Position numbers and translations under genes: made by a program. Source: Nostoc sp. ATCC 53789 (GTDB taxonomy: Bacteria > Cyanobacteriota > Cyanobacteriia > Cyanobacteriales > Nostocaceae). Taken from it: DNA of 64,000 bases. The stretch is from positions 4,072,501 to 4,136,500 of the forward strand of contig NZ_CP046703.1 of the NCBI RefSeq assembly GCF_009873495.1, read 5' to 3'. The notes beneath the pieces are model-generated. The model saw nothing but the letters and a program-made list of their open reading frames with translations. It made no database searches and was not told the DNA's origin. This document shows, piece after piece, positions 27,996 through 37,189 of the stretch (its first letter is position 1; each line of letters starts with the position of its first letter).

Positions 27996-30152
27996 TTACC
28001 GATTCACCGCCGCAGCTTCTCTTGCTGCTGCTGCTTGATCTGGGTGGATACCCAAGCGGGTGAGATTAATCCGACCTTTGTTATCAATTTCACGGACTTT
28101 GATAATCACTTCATCGCCCACCGCTACTTCATCCTCAACTTTGCCAACGCGGTAGTCAGCTAGTTGTGAGATGTGGATCATCCCTTCTTTCCCAGGCAGA
28201 AATTCCACAAATGCACCTATGGGTATAATCCGAGTAATACGTCCTGCATAGACATCCCCTTCGTGCAACTTGCGGGTCATACCTTGGATGATGTTTCTGG
28301 CTCTCTTCGCCTTGTTCTCATCCACAGCCGAAATTGTCACGGTGCCATCATCTTCGATGTCAATTTTTGCACCAGTTTCCTCTGTGATGCCCTTAATAGT
28401 CTTGCCTCCAGGCCCGATGACCAGACCAATCATGTCTGAATCAATCTTGATTGTTAACAGACGTGGGGCATAAGGTGAGGTTTCAGTCCGTGGCACGTCG
28501 ATGCAGGCGAGCATTTTCTCCAGGATGTGCAACCTAGCTGCTTTGGCTTGGTGGACGGCTTGGGAAATAACATCCAACGACAAACCGGGGATTTTCATAT
28601 CCATTTGCAAGGCGGTAATTCCGGTATCCGTCCCGGCAACCTTGAAGTCCATATCGCCCAAAAAGTCTTCAATGCCCTGAATGTCGGTGAGGATTCGCAC
28701 TTCGTCCCCATCCTTAATCAGACCCATTGCTGCGCCACTGACGGGTTTGAGTATTGGTACACCAGCATCCATTAAGGCGAGGGTGGAACCGCAGACTGAA
28801 CCCATTGAGGTGGAACCGTTGGAAGAAAGTACTTCTGATACGATGCGAATCACGTAGGGAAATTGTTCTTTTGACGGTAACACAGGAATTAGCGATCGCT
28901 CTGCTAATGCCCCGTGACCAATTTCACGCCTTCCTGGTGAACGCATTGGCTTGGTTTCCCCGACTGAGAACGGCGGGAAGTTGTAATGATGCAGGTAACG
29001 CTTATGTTGGTCTAACTGCATATCATCGTTGAGGTTTTGAGCATCCCCAGGTGTACCCAAAGTACAAGTGGATAATACCTGAGTTAGTTCCCGATTAAAT
29101 AAACCGCTACCGTGGACTCGCTTTGGTAAAACACCAACTGAACAAGAAACACGACGCACTTCATCGAGTTTACGACCATCAACGCGAACGTTATCTTCGA
29201 TGATTTGCCGCCGCATGAAGTACTTGGTAATATCTTTAAAAGTGTTACCAAGTGCCTTGCTATTTGCAGTTGCGGCAACTCGAATTGGGTCTTCTTCTGG
29301 CAGTTCTTTAATCGTCGTGGCAATTTCATCCTTGACGACATCTAAAGCTGCATCGCGTTCGGGTTTGGTAAAGGTAAATTGAGAGAGGATTTTCTTAATC
29401 TGACCGTTAGCGCGATCGCGGATATAATTTTCTAGCGTCTGGTCTACTTCTGGTGGTGCTTCTTGCACTATCACTAAGCCCAGTTCTGCTACTAAATCTT
29501 GCTGCGCTTTGATTAAGTCCCGCACTGCTTCATAACCAAAGTCAATCGCCTCGATAATATCTCGCTCTGGCAACTGATTGGCTCCCGCCTCCACCATGAT
29601 TACGCCATGTGGAGAACCGGCTACTACCAGATCCAAATCTCCGGCTTCAATTTCTGCATAAGTGGGGTTAATAATGAAATCATCTCCCACTAAACCAACG
29701 CGAACTGCTGCCATTGGCCCATTAAAAGGAATCTGGGCAATCAGGGTAGCGATGGAAGCGCCTGTAACTGCTAATACATCGGGTGGAACCAACTCGTCCA
29801 TCGATAGCGTTAAGGCGATAATTTGCAGGTCATCCCGTAACCATGAGGGGAACAAGGGACGCATGGGACGGTCTATAAGACGGCTGGTGAGAATTGTTTT
29901 TTCTGGTGGACGACCTTCCCGCCGCATGATCCCTCCGGGAATCCTACCAGCTGCATACAGTCTTTCTTCGTAATCTACTGTGAGGGGAAGAAAATCAATG
30001 CCTTCTCTGGCTTGCGATCGCGTAGCTGTCACTAAAACGGATGTGTCCCCTGATTCTATCAAAACCGACCCACCTGCCTGGGGAGCTAGTAAGCCTACTT
30101 TCAGTCGAATATCCCTTCCATCGAAGGATATTGACTTATCAACTTCTGCCAT
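27996..30152 (-). CDS. pnp: Polyribonucleotide nucleotidyltransferase (PNPase)
   Basis: 718 residues, full length. Two RNase PH domains (about 5-225 and 310-545) are linked by an all-helical segment. A KH domain follows ([20 protein letters not shown]) and then a C-terminal S1 domain ([20 protein letters not shown]). Catalytic-region motifs such as [19 protein letters not shown] and the [10 protein letters not shown] aspartates are intact. The enzyme degrades RNA phosphorolytically from the 3' end and can add heteropolymeric tails; in cyanobacteria it is thought to provide tailing in the absence of a poly(A) polymerase. It is divergent from nothing close and stands alone. Confidence 0.97.
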   Translation of the reverse strand: MAEVDKSISFDGRDIRLKVGLLAPQAGGSVLIESGDTSVLVTATRSQAREGIDFLPLTVDYEERLYAAGRIPGGIMRREGRPPEKTILTSRLIDRPMRPLFPSWLRDDLQIIALTLSMDELVPPDVLAVTGASIATLIAQIPFNGPMAAVRVGLVGDDFIINPTYAEIEAGDLDLVVAGSPHGVIMVEAGANQLPERDIIEAIDFGYEAVRDLIKAQQDLVAELGLVIVQEAPPEVDQTLENYIRDRANGQIKKILSQFTFTKPERDAALDVVKDEIATTIKELPEEDPIRVAATANSKALGNTFKDITKYFMRRQIIEDNVRVDGRKLDEVRRVSCSVGVLPKRVHGSGLFNRELTQVLSTCTLGTPGDAQNLNDDMQLDQHKRYLHHYNFPPFSVGETKPMRSPGRREIGHGALAERSLIPVLPSKEQFPYVIRIVSEVLSSNGSTSMGSVCGSTLALMDAGVPILKPVSGAAMGLIKDGDEVRILTDIQGIEDFLGDMDFKVAGTDTGITALQMDMKIPGLSLDVISQAVHQAKAARLHILEKMLACIDVPRTETSPYAPRLLTIKIDSDMIGLVIGPGGKTIKGITEETGAKIDIEDDGTVTISAVDENKAKRARNIIQGMTRKLHEGDVYAGRITRIIPIGAFVEFLPGKEGMIHISQLADYRVGKVEDEVAVGDEVIIKVREIDNKGRINLTRLGIHPDQAAAAREAAAVNR

Positions 30153-30253
30153 TCAGTTCTTTTTCCTTCTCTTTCGCTATTCTCTTTCTGTGGCAATCCT
30201 AACATTTATGCACTAGGGCTGACTTCTAGTACATACAAAGATAAGAGTTGTCA

Positions 30254-30799
30254 TCAATCCAAAGCACGATACATCATCAGCGCGTCTACCACCTGTTCAT
30301 TATCTAGCTTCGCCGCATGAGGAATTCGCCCAATAATCTCAAATCCTAACGATTGCCAAAGGGTAATTGAAGGTATATTAGTTTCAAAGACCAAATTGAA
30401 CATTACTGCTTCGTAGCCCAGGTTTGCTGCTATCAAGAGCATAGCCTCCCCCATGAACCGCCCGATACCCTGACCGCGCAACCCAGGTTGTACAATAAAA
30501 CCAGCGTTGCAAATATGGCAACACCGACCGGGGAAGTTTGGTTTTAAATAAAACGCCCCCAATATTTCTTTGGGCTTGTGTGTAGCATCCAAAACAGATG
30601 TCCTGACAACAAAGGCATCCTTGCTTAACCAGTAAGTTGAAAATTCTGCCTGAGATAGAGGTTGCCTTTGGGGATAAGTTTTACCTTCAACAATTACAAC
30701 ATTGAGTAATGCTCTTACAACCTCCTGTTCTTGAGGATGAATATAATCTAGTTCTACTTTTATGTTATTTTTTATAACTTTAACAATGGGGAAATCCAT
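30254..30799 (-). CDS. GNAT-family N-acetyltransferase
   Basis: 181 residues. The acetyl-CoA-binding motif A is present as GFIVQPGLRGQGIGRFMGEAML, in the standard position, followed by ITLWQSLGFEIIGRIPHA, the usual last strands of the fold. Substrate unknown; the family acetylates amines on proteins, antibiotics or metabolites. It is read in the same direction as pnp, ~100 bp upstream of it, so cotranscription is possible. Confidence 0.88.
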   Translation of the reverse strand: MDFPIVKVIKNNIKVELDYIHPQEQEVVRALLNVVIVEGKTYPQRQPLSQAEFSTYWLSKDAFVVRTSVLDATHKPKEILGAFYLKPNFPGRCCHICNAGFIVQPGLRGQGIGRFMGEAMLLIAANLGYEAVMFNLVFETNIPSITLWQSLGFEIIGRIPHAAKLDNEQVVDALMMYRALD

Positions 30800-30941
30800 T
30801 ACTAATAATATTGATGCAGAATGATTATTTGAAAATTATTTGTATGCAATGATTTGATTATAAATGCTATTGGCAAGATTTAATAGTTAGAGCTTTGCGA
30901 GTTAAATTATTTAATTTTACAAGAATCTGAGTAGTTAGCAA

Positions 30942-33900
30942 ATGGCGATTTTACACGGTAATTGGTTACTAAAAAGTCAAAAGGGTTGTTTATTTATTTG
31001 GGGAGAAACTTGGCGATCGCCACGAGTCAATTTAGAATCTAGTGAAACTGGAGATATCCCACCACATCCATTGGCAATGACATCAGTGGAGTTGAGTGAG
31101 TGGTTGGTTTCTCAGAAGATGGCCATTACTAACTTTATCCAGCAACCCCAAGTTGCAAATGCTACTACTGGGCGAACACGAAAAGCCGCCAGTGCCACTG
31201 AGATAAGTTTACCAACGCATTCACATATAATTGCCCTACCAACTTATATTCCCGAAGAGAGTACAGAAGGAACATCTGCAATTTTCCCTGTGCATTCTGC
31301 CAGCTTGGGGCTAGAAACAGACTCTCCGCAATATTTGCAACCGTGGCGGGTTGAAGGTTTTTGTCTCAACCCCAGCGAGGCAGTAAAATTTCTCGCTGCT
31401 ATTCCCTTAAATGCTGCAAAAGGTGAAGATGCTTTTTTAGGAGGAGATTTACGTTTTTGGTCGCAAGTTTCCCGATGGAGTTTAGATTTAATTTCACGGT
31501 GTAAGTTTTTACCAAGAATTGAACGGCAATCAGACGGTGCATTTGCTGCTAAATGGCAAGTACTTCTAGACAGTGCTGTAGATGGAACTCGCCTAGAAAA
31601 ATTTTCTGCGGATATGCCGTTGGTTTGTCGTACTTATCAGGGAGATGGGGGAGACAAGGAGACAAGGGGACAAGGGGACAAGGAAAATAACCATGCCGAA
31701 TGCCTAATATATGTAGACTTTCCAGCCGAACCTCAAGAATTACTTTTGGGATTTCTCAACAGTACGATAGATACGCAAGTGCGAGGGATGGTAGGTTCTC
31801 AGCCTCCAATGGAAGCTAAGGCGATGGCATCTTTACCCGGTGGGGTGCGACAGTGGTTGCAAGCTTTAACTAGTGCATCTCATACAGTTAACGCAGATTC
31901 AATTGAAGTGGAACGACTGGAAGCGGCACTGAAGGCTTGGACGATGCCGCTACAGTACCAATTAACTCTTAAAACTCTATTTCGTACCTGTTTTCAACTG
32001 CGTTCTCCAGAGTCAGGTGAAACAGATTGGACATTGGCGTATTATTTGCAAGCGGCTGACGATCCTGAGTTTTTGGTGGATGCGGCAACTATTTGGAACA
32101 ATCCAGTTGAACGATTGGTTTATGAAAATCGGACAATTGAGCAACCACAGGAAACCTTTTTGCGAGGTTTAGGGCTAGCTTCTCGATTATATCCAGCGAT
32201 CGCACCCAGTTTTGAAACCGAATATCCCCAATCTTCTCGGATCACACCGATGCAAGCTTATGAGTTTATCAAAGCTGTAGCTTGGAGATTGGAAGACAGT
32301 GGTTTAGGAGTCATTTTGCCTCCTAGTTTGGCGAACCGCGAAGGATGGGCGAATCGTTTGGGTTTGAAAATTACAGCCGAAACCCCAAAGAAAAAGCAGG
32401 GACGTTTAGGATTGCAAAGTCTACTAAATTTCCAATGGCAATTGGCAATTGGTGGACAAACTATTTCTAAAGCTGAGTTTGATAAACTTGTGGCTTTAAA
32501 TAGTCCGCTAGTGGAAATTAACGGCGAGTGGGTGGAATTGCGGCCTCAAGACATTAAGACAGCCCAAACTTTTTTTACCACTCGCAAAGACCAAATGGCC
32601 CTTTCCTTGGAAGATGCCTTGCGTTTCAGTACAGGAGACACCCAGGTAATTGAAAAATTACCAGTGGTTAGCTTTGAGGCATCTGGGGCGTTGCAAGAGT
32701 TAATTGGGGCGCTAAACAATAATCAAGCGATCGCACCTTTACCGACACCAGAAGGCTTTAAAGGACAGTTGCGACCTTATCAAGAACGAGGTGCTGCTTG
32801 GCTATCCTTCTTGGAACGTTGGGGCTTAGGCGCGTGTCTCGCAGACGATATGGGACTCGGTAAATGCGTAGCAAATGACACTCTAGTCAATGTAAATGGA
32901 CTGTTACACACAGCCGAGACAATCTGGACAGCTCACGCTAAAGAAACAGAGTTTGACGGCGAAGGATTTTGGGCTAACCCCACAGAGGAATTATTAGTTA
33001 ATTCCATAGATGAAACAACAGGCAAAATTGTCCAGGCTAATGTCAGGCGGTTGTATCGGCAGCAAGTCCGCGAGAAATTACGAAAAGTCACGTTAGAAGA
33101 CGGTAGCAATATCACTATCACTCATCGTCACAAGCTTCTAACAAGTAAAGGTTGGACAAATAACTTACAGGTGGGTGATTACGTTTGTGTCCCAGGTAAA
33201 ATGCTTTGGAATGGAAAACTACAAGACCCTGATTTAGTCAAGTTTCTTGCTTGGCAGATTGCCGAAGGGCATGAACTACCCAATATTGGAAGAGTGACAA
33301 TATCCCAAAAAGATACCAGAGTATTAGAAGATTTACTCCAGATTTGCCAACGTATTCAAGAGCGCTATAACCTCAAAATTAACAGCCCTAATATCTCTAC
33401 CTTCCCTAACAGAGTTTCTGCTCTTCGAGTTAATAGCCAAGCCTATCGGGAATTCTTAGAAGCTAAAGGTTATGTTTGGGGTAAACTATCGGCAGAAAAA
33501 TCTATTCCGCCCTTCATTATGCAGGCAGACTTGGATAGTGTGCGGATATTTTTACAAAACTATTTTGATGCTGAATCTGCTGTTGTTTTGAGTATGGGGA
33601 GTATTGAAATTGCTACAGCTTCAGCTTTACTGATTCAGCAACTTTCTGCACTGTTGCGGCGCTTCGGTATTTGGTTGCGAATATCACCCAAATTGAAGTG
33701 TGCCACTAATGGAACTCGTACTTTACGCCCCTACTATATTGGTGTAATTGGAGGTAACTCTGCCCGCAGATTTATCCAAGAAATTGGTTTTAATAACTCA
33801 GAAAAGCAGAGCAAATTAGAACGAATTTGTCAACTGGTCAGCAACACAAATATTGAAGGAATACCTGCTTCTGATATGGTTGCTCAAACAGTCATAGCAA

Positions 33901-35612
33901 CGGGACTCCCATTGCGGCATTTTGGGATGCACAACACTGTTTACATTAATGGTTCACAGCAATTTTCTAGAGGTAGTTTACAACGAGTAATAGCTGGAAT
34001 GAACCGCATTATCAGTGGAGAAGCCCAAGAACAGTATCAGTTACTAAAACCTTCCAAGTGGACAACTCAAACACTGACAGCATATAGCAACTTAGATGTA
34101 GAACAGTTGAGCTTAACAAGACAGTCTTTGCAATGTCTTCTCGACCAAGAGGTATTTTATTGCCGGATAGAATCAATAGAAGAGATAGATTATGATGGAT
34201 GGGTTTATGACTTTGAAGTTAGCGAACATCATAATTTTGTCGCTAACAATATTATTTGCCATAACACTGTCCAATTTATCGCTTTTCTACTGCACTTGAA
34301 AGAACAGGATGCGCTAGAAAATCCAACACTGCTAGTTTGTCCAACTTCTGTTTTAGGTAACTGGGAAAGGGAAGTCAATAAATTTGCACCAAGCCTGAAG
34401 ATTTTACAATATCACGGCGACAAACGCCCAAAAGGGAAAGCGTTTTTAGAAGCAGTAAAAAAACATGATTTAATTGTTACTAGCTACTCACTGCTTCATC
34501 GAGATATCAAATCATTGCAAAGTGTCTCTTGGCAGATAATTGTTTTAGATGAAGCCCAAAATGTGAAAAATCCAGATGCGAAGCAGTCAAAAGCAGTGCG
34601 AGAATTAGAAGCGACATTTCGTATTGCGTTGACGGGGACACCAGTAGAAAATAGACTACAAGAACTCTGGTCTATTTTGGATTTTCTCAATCCTGGCTAT
34701 TTAGGCAATAAGCAATTTTTCCAGCGCCGATTTGCTATGCCAATCGAAAAGTATGGCGATACGGCTTCTTTGACTCAATTACGTTCATTAGTGCAACCAT
34801 TTATACTGCGGCGATTGAAAAGCGATCGCGACATCATTCAAGACTTGCCAGACAAGCAAGAAATGACCGTATTTTGCGGACTGACTACCGACCAAGCCGC
34901 ACTTTATCAACAAGTTGTAGAACAATCTTTAGCAGAGATAGAATCTGCTGAAGGATTGCAACGTCGTGGGATGATTTTAGCTTTGCTAATCAAACTCAAA
35001 CAAATCTGCAATCACCCAGCGCAATATTTGAAACAGGCGACATTAGAGCAACATAATTCAGCCAAACTGCTGCGGCTAGAAGAGATGTTAGAAGAAGTTT
35101 TAGCAGAAGGCGATCGCGCTTTAATCTTTACACAATTTGCTGAGTGGGGTAAGTTACTTAAACCCTATTTAGAAAAACAGCTAGGACGAGAAATATTCTT
35201 TTTATATGGCAGCACCAGCAAAAAACAACGTGAGGAAATGATTGACCGTTTCCAACACGATCCTCAAGGGCCACCGATTATGATTCTTTCTCTGAAAGCG
35301 GGTGGTGTCGGACTAAATTTAACACGAGCAAATCATGTATTTCACTTTGATAGATGGTGGAATCCAGCCGTGGAGAATCAAGCCACAGATAGAGTATTTC
35401 GGATTGGTCAAACCCGAAATGTGCAAGTACATAAATTTGTTTGCACTGGCACTTTAGAAGAAAAAATTCATGACATGATTGAAAGTAAGAAACAACTAGC
35501 TGAACAAGTTGTAGGTGCTGGTGAAGAATGGTTGACAGAACTGGATACAGACCAACTCCGCAACTTACTAATACTTGATCGCAGTGCAGTAATTGACGAT
35601 GATGCAGAATAA
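30942..35612 (+). CDS. SNF2-family helicase/ATPase interrupted by an intein
   Basis: 1556-residue precursor; ~1089 residues after removal of the intein at 642-1108. The N-terminal ~550 residues are the accessory region typical of bacterial SNF2 proteins (GNWLLKSQKGCLFIWGE). The motor has motif I DDMGLGK-T, which the intein splits, then DEAQNVKNP, LTGTPVENRLQELWSI, and the second lobe FTQFAEWGK, LKAGGVGLNLT and ATDRVFRIGQ. The family translocates on DNA and remodels protein-DNA complexes. Residues ~234-248 (Gly/Asp/Lys/Thr-rich) are encoded by an intergenic-type repeat (31641-31690). The usual partner, a SWIM zinc-finger protein, is encoded 5.3 kb downstream instead of adjacent. Confidence 0.95.
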   Translation: MAILHGNWLLKSQKGCLFIWGETWRSPRVNLESSETGDIPPHPLAMTSVELSEWLVSQKMAITNFIQQPQVANATTGRTRKAASATEISLPTHSHIIALPTYIPEESTEGTSAIFPVHSASLGLETDSPQYLQPWRVEGFCLNPSEAVKFLAAIPLNAAKGEDAFLGGDLRFWSQVSRWSLDLISRCKFLPRIERQSDGAFAAKWQVLLDSAVDGTRLEKFSADMPLVCRTYQGDGGDKETRGQGDKENNHAECLIYVDFPAEPQELLLGFLNSTIDTQVRGMVGSQPPMEAKAMASLPGGVRQWLQALTSASHTVNADSIEVERLEAALKAWTMPLQYQLTLKTLFRTCFQLRSPESGETDWTLAYYLQAADDPEFLVDAATIWNNPVERLVYENRTIEQPQETFLRGLGLASRLYPAIAPSFETEYPQSSRITPMQAYEFIKAVAWRLEDSGLGVILPPSLANREGWANRLGLKITAETPKKKQGRLGLQSLLNFQWQLAIGGQTISKAEFDKLVALNSPLVEINGEWVELRPQDIKTAQTFFTTRKDQMALSLEDALRFSTGDTQVIEKLPVVSFEASGALQELIGALNNNQAIAPLPTPEGFKGQLRPYQERGAAWLSFLERWGLGACLADDMGLGKCVANDTLVNVNGLLHTAETIWTAHAKETEFDGEGFWANPTEELLVNSIDETTGKIVQANVRRLYRQQVREKLRKVTLEDGSNITITHRHKLLTSKGWTNNLQVGDYVCVPGKMLWNGKLQDPDLVKFLAWQIAEGHELPNIGRVTISQKDTRVLEDLLQICQRIQERYNLKINSPNISTFPNRVSALRVNSQAYREFLEAKGYVWGKLSAEKSIPPFIMQADLDSVRIFLQNYFDAESAVVLSMGSIEIATASALLIQQLSALLRRFGIWLRISPKLKCATNGTRTLRPYYIGVIGGNSARRFIQEIGFNNSEKQSKLERICQLVSNTNIEGIPASDMVAQTVIATGLPLRHFGMHNTVYINGSQQFSRGSLQRVIAGMNRIISGEAQEQYQLLKPSKWTTQTLTAYSNLDVEQLSLTRQSLQCLLDQEVFYCRIESIEEIDYDGWVYDFEVSEHHNFVANNIICHNTVQFIAFLLHLKEQDALENPTLLVCPTSVLGNWEREVNKFAPSLKILQYHGDKRPKGKAFLEAVKKHDLIVTSYSLLHRDIKSLQSVSWQIIVLDEAQNVKNPDAKQSKAVRELEATFRIALTGTPVENRLQELWSILDFLNPGYLGNKQFFQRRFAMPIEKYGDTASLTQLRSLVQPFILRRLKSDRDIIQDLPDKQEMTVFCGLTTDQAALYQQVVEQSLAEIESAEGLQRRGMILALLIKLKQICNHPAQYLKQATLEQHNSAKLLRLEEMLEEVLAEGDRALIFTQFAEWGKLLKPYLEKQLGREIFFLYGSTSKKQREEMIDRFQHDPQGPPIMILSLKAGGVGLNLTRANHVFHFDRWWNPAVENQATDRVFRIGQTRNVQVHKFVCTGTLEEKIHDMIESKKQLAEQVVGAGEEWLTELDTDQLRNLLILDRSAVIDDDAE
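32865..34265 (+). other. Intein with LAGLIDADG-type homing endonuclease region (467 aa)
   Basis: It begins at Cys642 (CVANDTLVNVNG) and ends VANNIICHN at residue 1108; the next extein residue is Thr1109. The join restores DDMGLGK-TVQFIAFL, the Walker A motif. The B block ITITHRHKLL gives the TxxH pattern, and the F block VYDFEVSEHHNFV is canonical. The middle contains two degenerate LAGLIDADG helices, FLAWQIAEGH and FLQNYFDAES, each with an acidic residue at the catalytic position, so endonuclease activity is possible. Without splicing the helicase would lack a usable P-loop. Inteins in SNF2 proteins are known from Trichodesmium. Confidence 0.95.
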
Positions 35613-35616
35613 GTTC

Positions 35617-35663
35617 GTAGTAAGGACTTTAGTCCTTAATTTGAGCGCTTTAGCGCTCACTAC
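35617..35663. terminator. Paired-hairpin repeat after the SNF2 gene
   Basis: GTAGT (35617-35621) pairs with ACTAC (35659-35663) around two internal hairpins, AAGGACTTTAGTCCTT (35622-35637) and GAGCGCTTTAGCGCTC (35643-35658). It could fold into a three-way junction. This repeat type is common in Nostoc; a partial copy is near 27810. It is five bases past the SNF2 stop codon and could terminate transcription. Confidence 0.6.
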
Positions 35664-35750
35664 AAACCTCGCAAAATTAATGGGACAGACCACTAGATTA
35701 AATATGCGATATTGAAAAATATCACACCTTCTTCTTTACTCTGTGCCATC

Positions 35751-36770
35751 ATGTCGAATCACTTTGCCCACGGTTATGCGTTGTTAATTGGGGTTGGCAC
35801 AACAGCCGAATCCCGATATTCATTGCCTGTCACAGTTAAAGATGTGCAAGCCCTGAAAACAGTGCTAACCGATCCAAACTTGTGTGCCTATGTGGATGAT
35901 TCCGAACATATTCGCTTATTGCAGAATGAACAGACAACGCGCAGCGCAATTTTGGATGGATTAACGTGGTTAAAGGAAAAGGTTGCTGATAAAGATGCAA
36001 CAATTGTAGTTTTTTACTCTGGTCATGGGTGCTTTGATTTATCAAGTCAATCTTATTATTTGCTGCAACATGACTTCAATTCCACAGATATTGCTAACAC
36101 CGCCCTATCTGCCCAAGAATTTACTCAAGCTTTGCGGCAGATTCAAGCAAAGCGGTTGTGGGTGGTAATTGATAGTTGTCATGCAGAGGGTATGGCTACT
36201 TCTAAAGGCGAACTACCTGCTGATTTTATCGCTACGGCATTGCCCAAGGGCGTAGTCGATGCCTTGAAGCAGGGCGAAGGACGGGCGGTGTTTACGTCCT
36301 CCAGAGGCAATCAGGTTTCTTGGATACGTCCTGATCAAACCATGAGTCTCTATACTTATCATCTAATTGAGGCATTGCGGGGAGCAGCTAATCAACCAGG
36401 GGATTCCAAAGTTATGCTCTCAAATCTGATTAATCATTTGGGTAAAACTGTTCCAGAGAGCGCCAGAACCCAACATCAGGCAGAACAGACTCCGTTTTTT
36501 GATACGGCGATGGAAGATTTTCCTATTGCTATGCTGCGGGGAGGAAAGGGACTACCAAGCTCAACCACAGTTCCAGATTTGCAAATTATGACTGATCAAC
36601 AAGTGGTAACACCTGCATTAGCAAGAGCAAAACGAGCCTTAGCAATTTTAGAAGAACAAGCTGCTTCCTTTGGCATTCGTATTCCAGTGGATTTGCAGAT
36701 TGAATTAGAAGAGAAACGTCGCCAGGTAACTGAATTAGAGTCCCGGCATCAAAGAACAGGATTGGATTAA
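35751..36770 (+). CDS. Caspase-like (C14/metacaspase-type) protease with a C-terminal adaptor module
   Basis: 339 residues from the ATG at 35751 (MSNHFAHGYALLIGVG); a TTG 13 codons upstream is possible. The caspase dyad is intact: H92 in VVFYSGHGCF and C143 in WVVIDSCHAEG. Residues ~289-333 form a short amphipathic module (RALAILEEQAASFGIRIP) that recurs at the N-terminus of the downstream NB-ARC protein. It has no signal peptide and is cytosolic. Its likely job is cleavage of host proteins when triggered by that partner, leading to dormancy or death. It lies between the SNF2 gene and the partner gene, same strand, 419 bp before the latter. Confidence 0.9.
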   Translation: MSNHFAHGYALLIGVGTTAESRYSLPVTVKDVQALKTVLTDPNLCAYVDDSEHIRLLQNEQTTRSAILDGLTWLKEKVADKDATIVVFYSGHGCFDLSSQSYYLLQHDFNSTDIANTALSAQEFTQALRQIQAKRLWVVIDSCHAEGMATSKGELPADFIATALPKGVVDALKQGEGRAVFTSSRGNQVSWIRPDQTMSLYTYHLIEALRGAANQPGDSKVMLSNLINHLGKTVPESARTQHQAEQTPFFDTAMEDFPIAMLRGGKGLPSSTTVPDLQIMTDQQVVTPALARAKRALAILEEQAASFGIRIPVDLQIELEEKRRQVTELESRHQRTGLD

Positions 36771-36801
36771 GCAAATATATCCAACGATGATTTTTCTCAT
36801 T

Positions 36802-37020
36802 CCGAGTTCTGAACACGAACTTCCGAGTTCTGAACACGAACCGTCGAGTTCTGAACACGAACCGTCCAGTTCTGAACACGAACCGTCCAGTTCTGAACAC
36901 CAACTTCCGAGTTCCGAACACCAACTGCCGAGTTCCGAACACCAACTGCCGAGTTCCGAACACCAACTGCCGAGTTCTGAACACAAACCGCCGAGTTCCG
37001 AACACCAACCGCCGAGTTTT
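36802..37020. repeat. 21-bp minisatellite, ten units plus a partial one
   Basis: Units of the type CCGAGTTCTGAACACGAACTT start every 21 bases from 36802 to 37011, with a 9-base partial unit to 37020. Later units carry GTTCCGAACACCAAC instead. The unit length preserves frame: a plus-strand frame 36787-37107 encodes ten copies of PSSEHEL/PSSEHQL-like heptapeptides, and all three minus-strand frames are also open. No ribosome-binding site precedes the plus-strand ATG. I treat it as a minisatellite, with translation unproven. Confidence 0.9.
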
Positions 37021-37038
37021 GGGAGATACTGTGAAAGA

Positions 37039-37160
37039 CTAGAGTTCCCCCACAGGCTTTTGATCCCCCCAACCTCCCTTAAAAAGTGGGGCAAGAGAGT
37101 TTCTTAAAGTCCCCCTTTTTAAGGGGGATTTAGGGGGATCTCCATAGTTTGCAGCGTATT
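37039..37160. mobile_element. Partial MITE of the GTGTACACACA family
   Basis: The interior matches the element at 23291-23451 (AGAGTTCCCCCACAGGCTTTTGATCCCCCCAACCTC type, in parts) and continues with CCCCCTTTTTAAGGGGG and GGATCTCCATAG. The terminal GTGTACAC motifs are missing, so it is truncated. It lies between the minisatellite and the NB-ARC gene. Confidence 0.55.
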
Positions 37161-37189
37161 AATATTACATTTATTTTTTATATAACCTT

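Noticed and set aside
36802..37020. Regular repeats as a CRISPR array
   Set aside because: The 21-bp units are directly adjacent with no spacers, and no cas genes are present.
36586..37094. Minus-strand repeat-protein frames (Cys/Trp-rich heptads)
   Set aside because: They are antisense readings of the minisatellite; all three minus frames are open, which is expected from a stop-free 21-bp unit.
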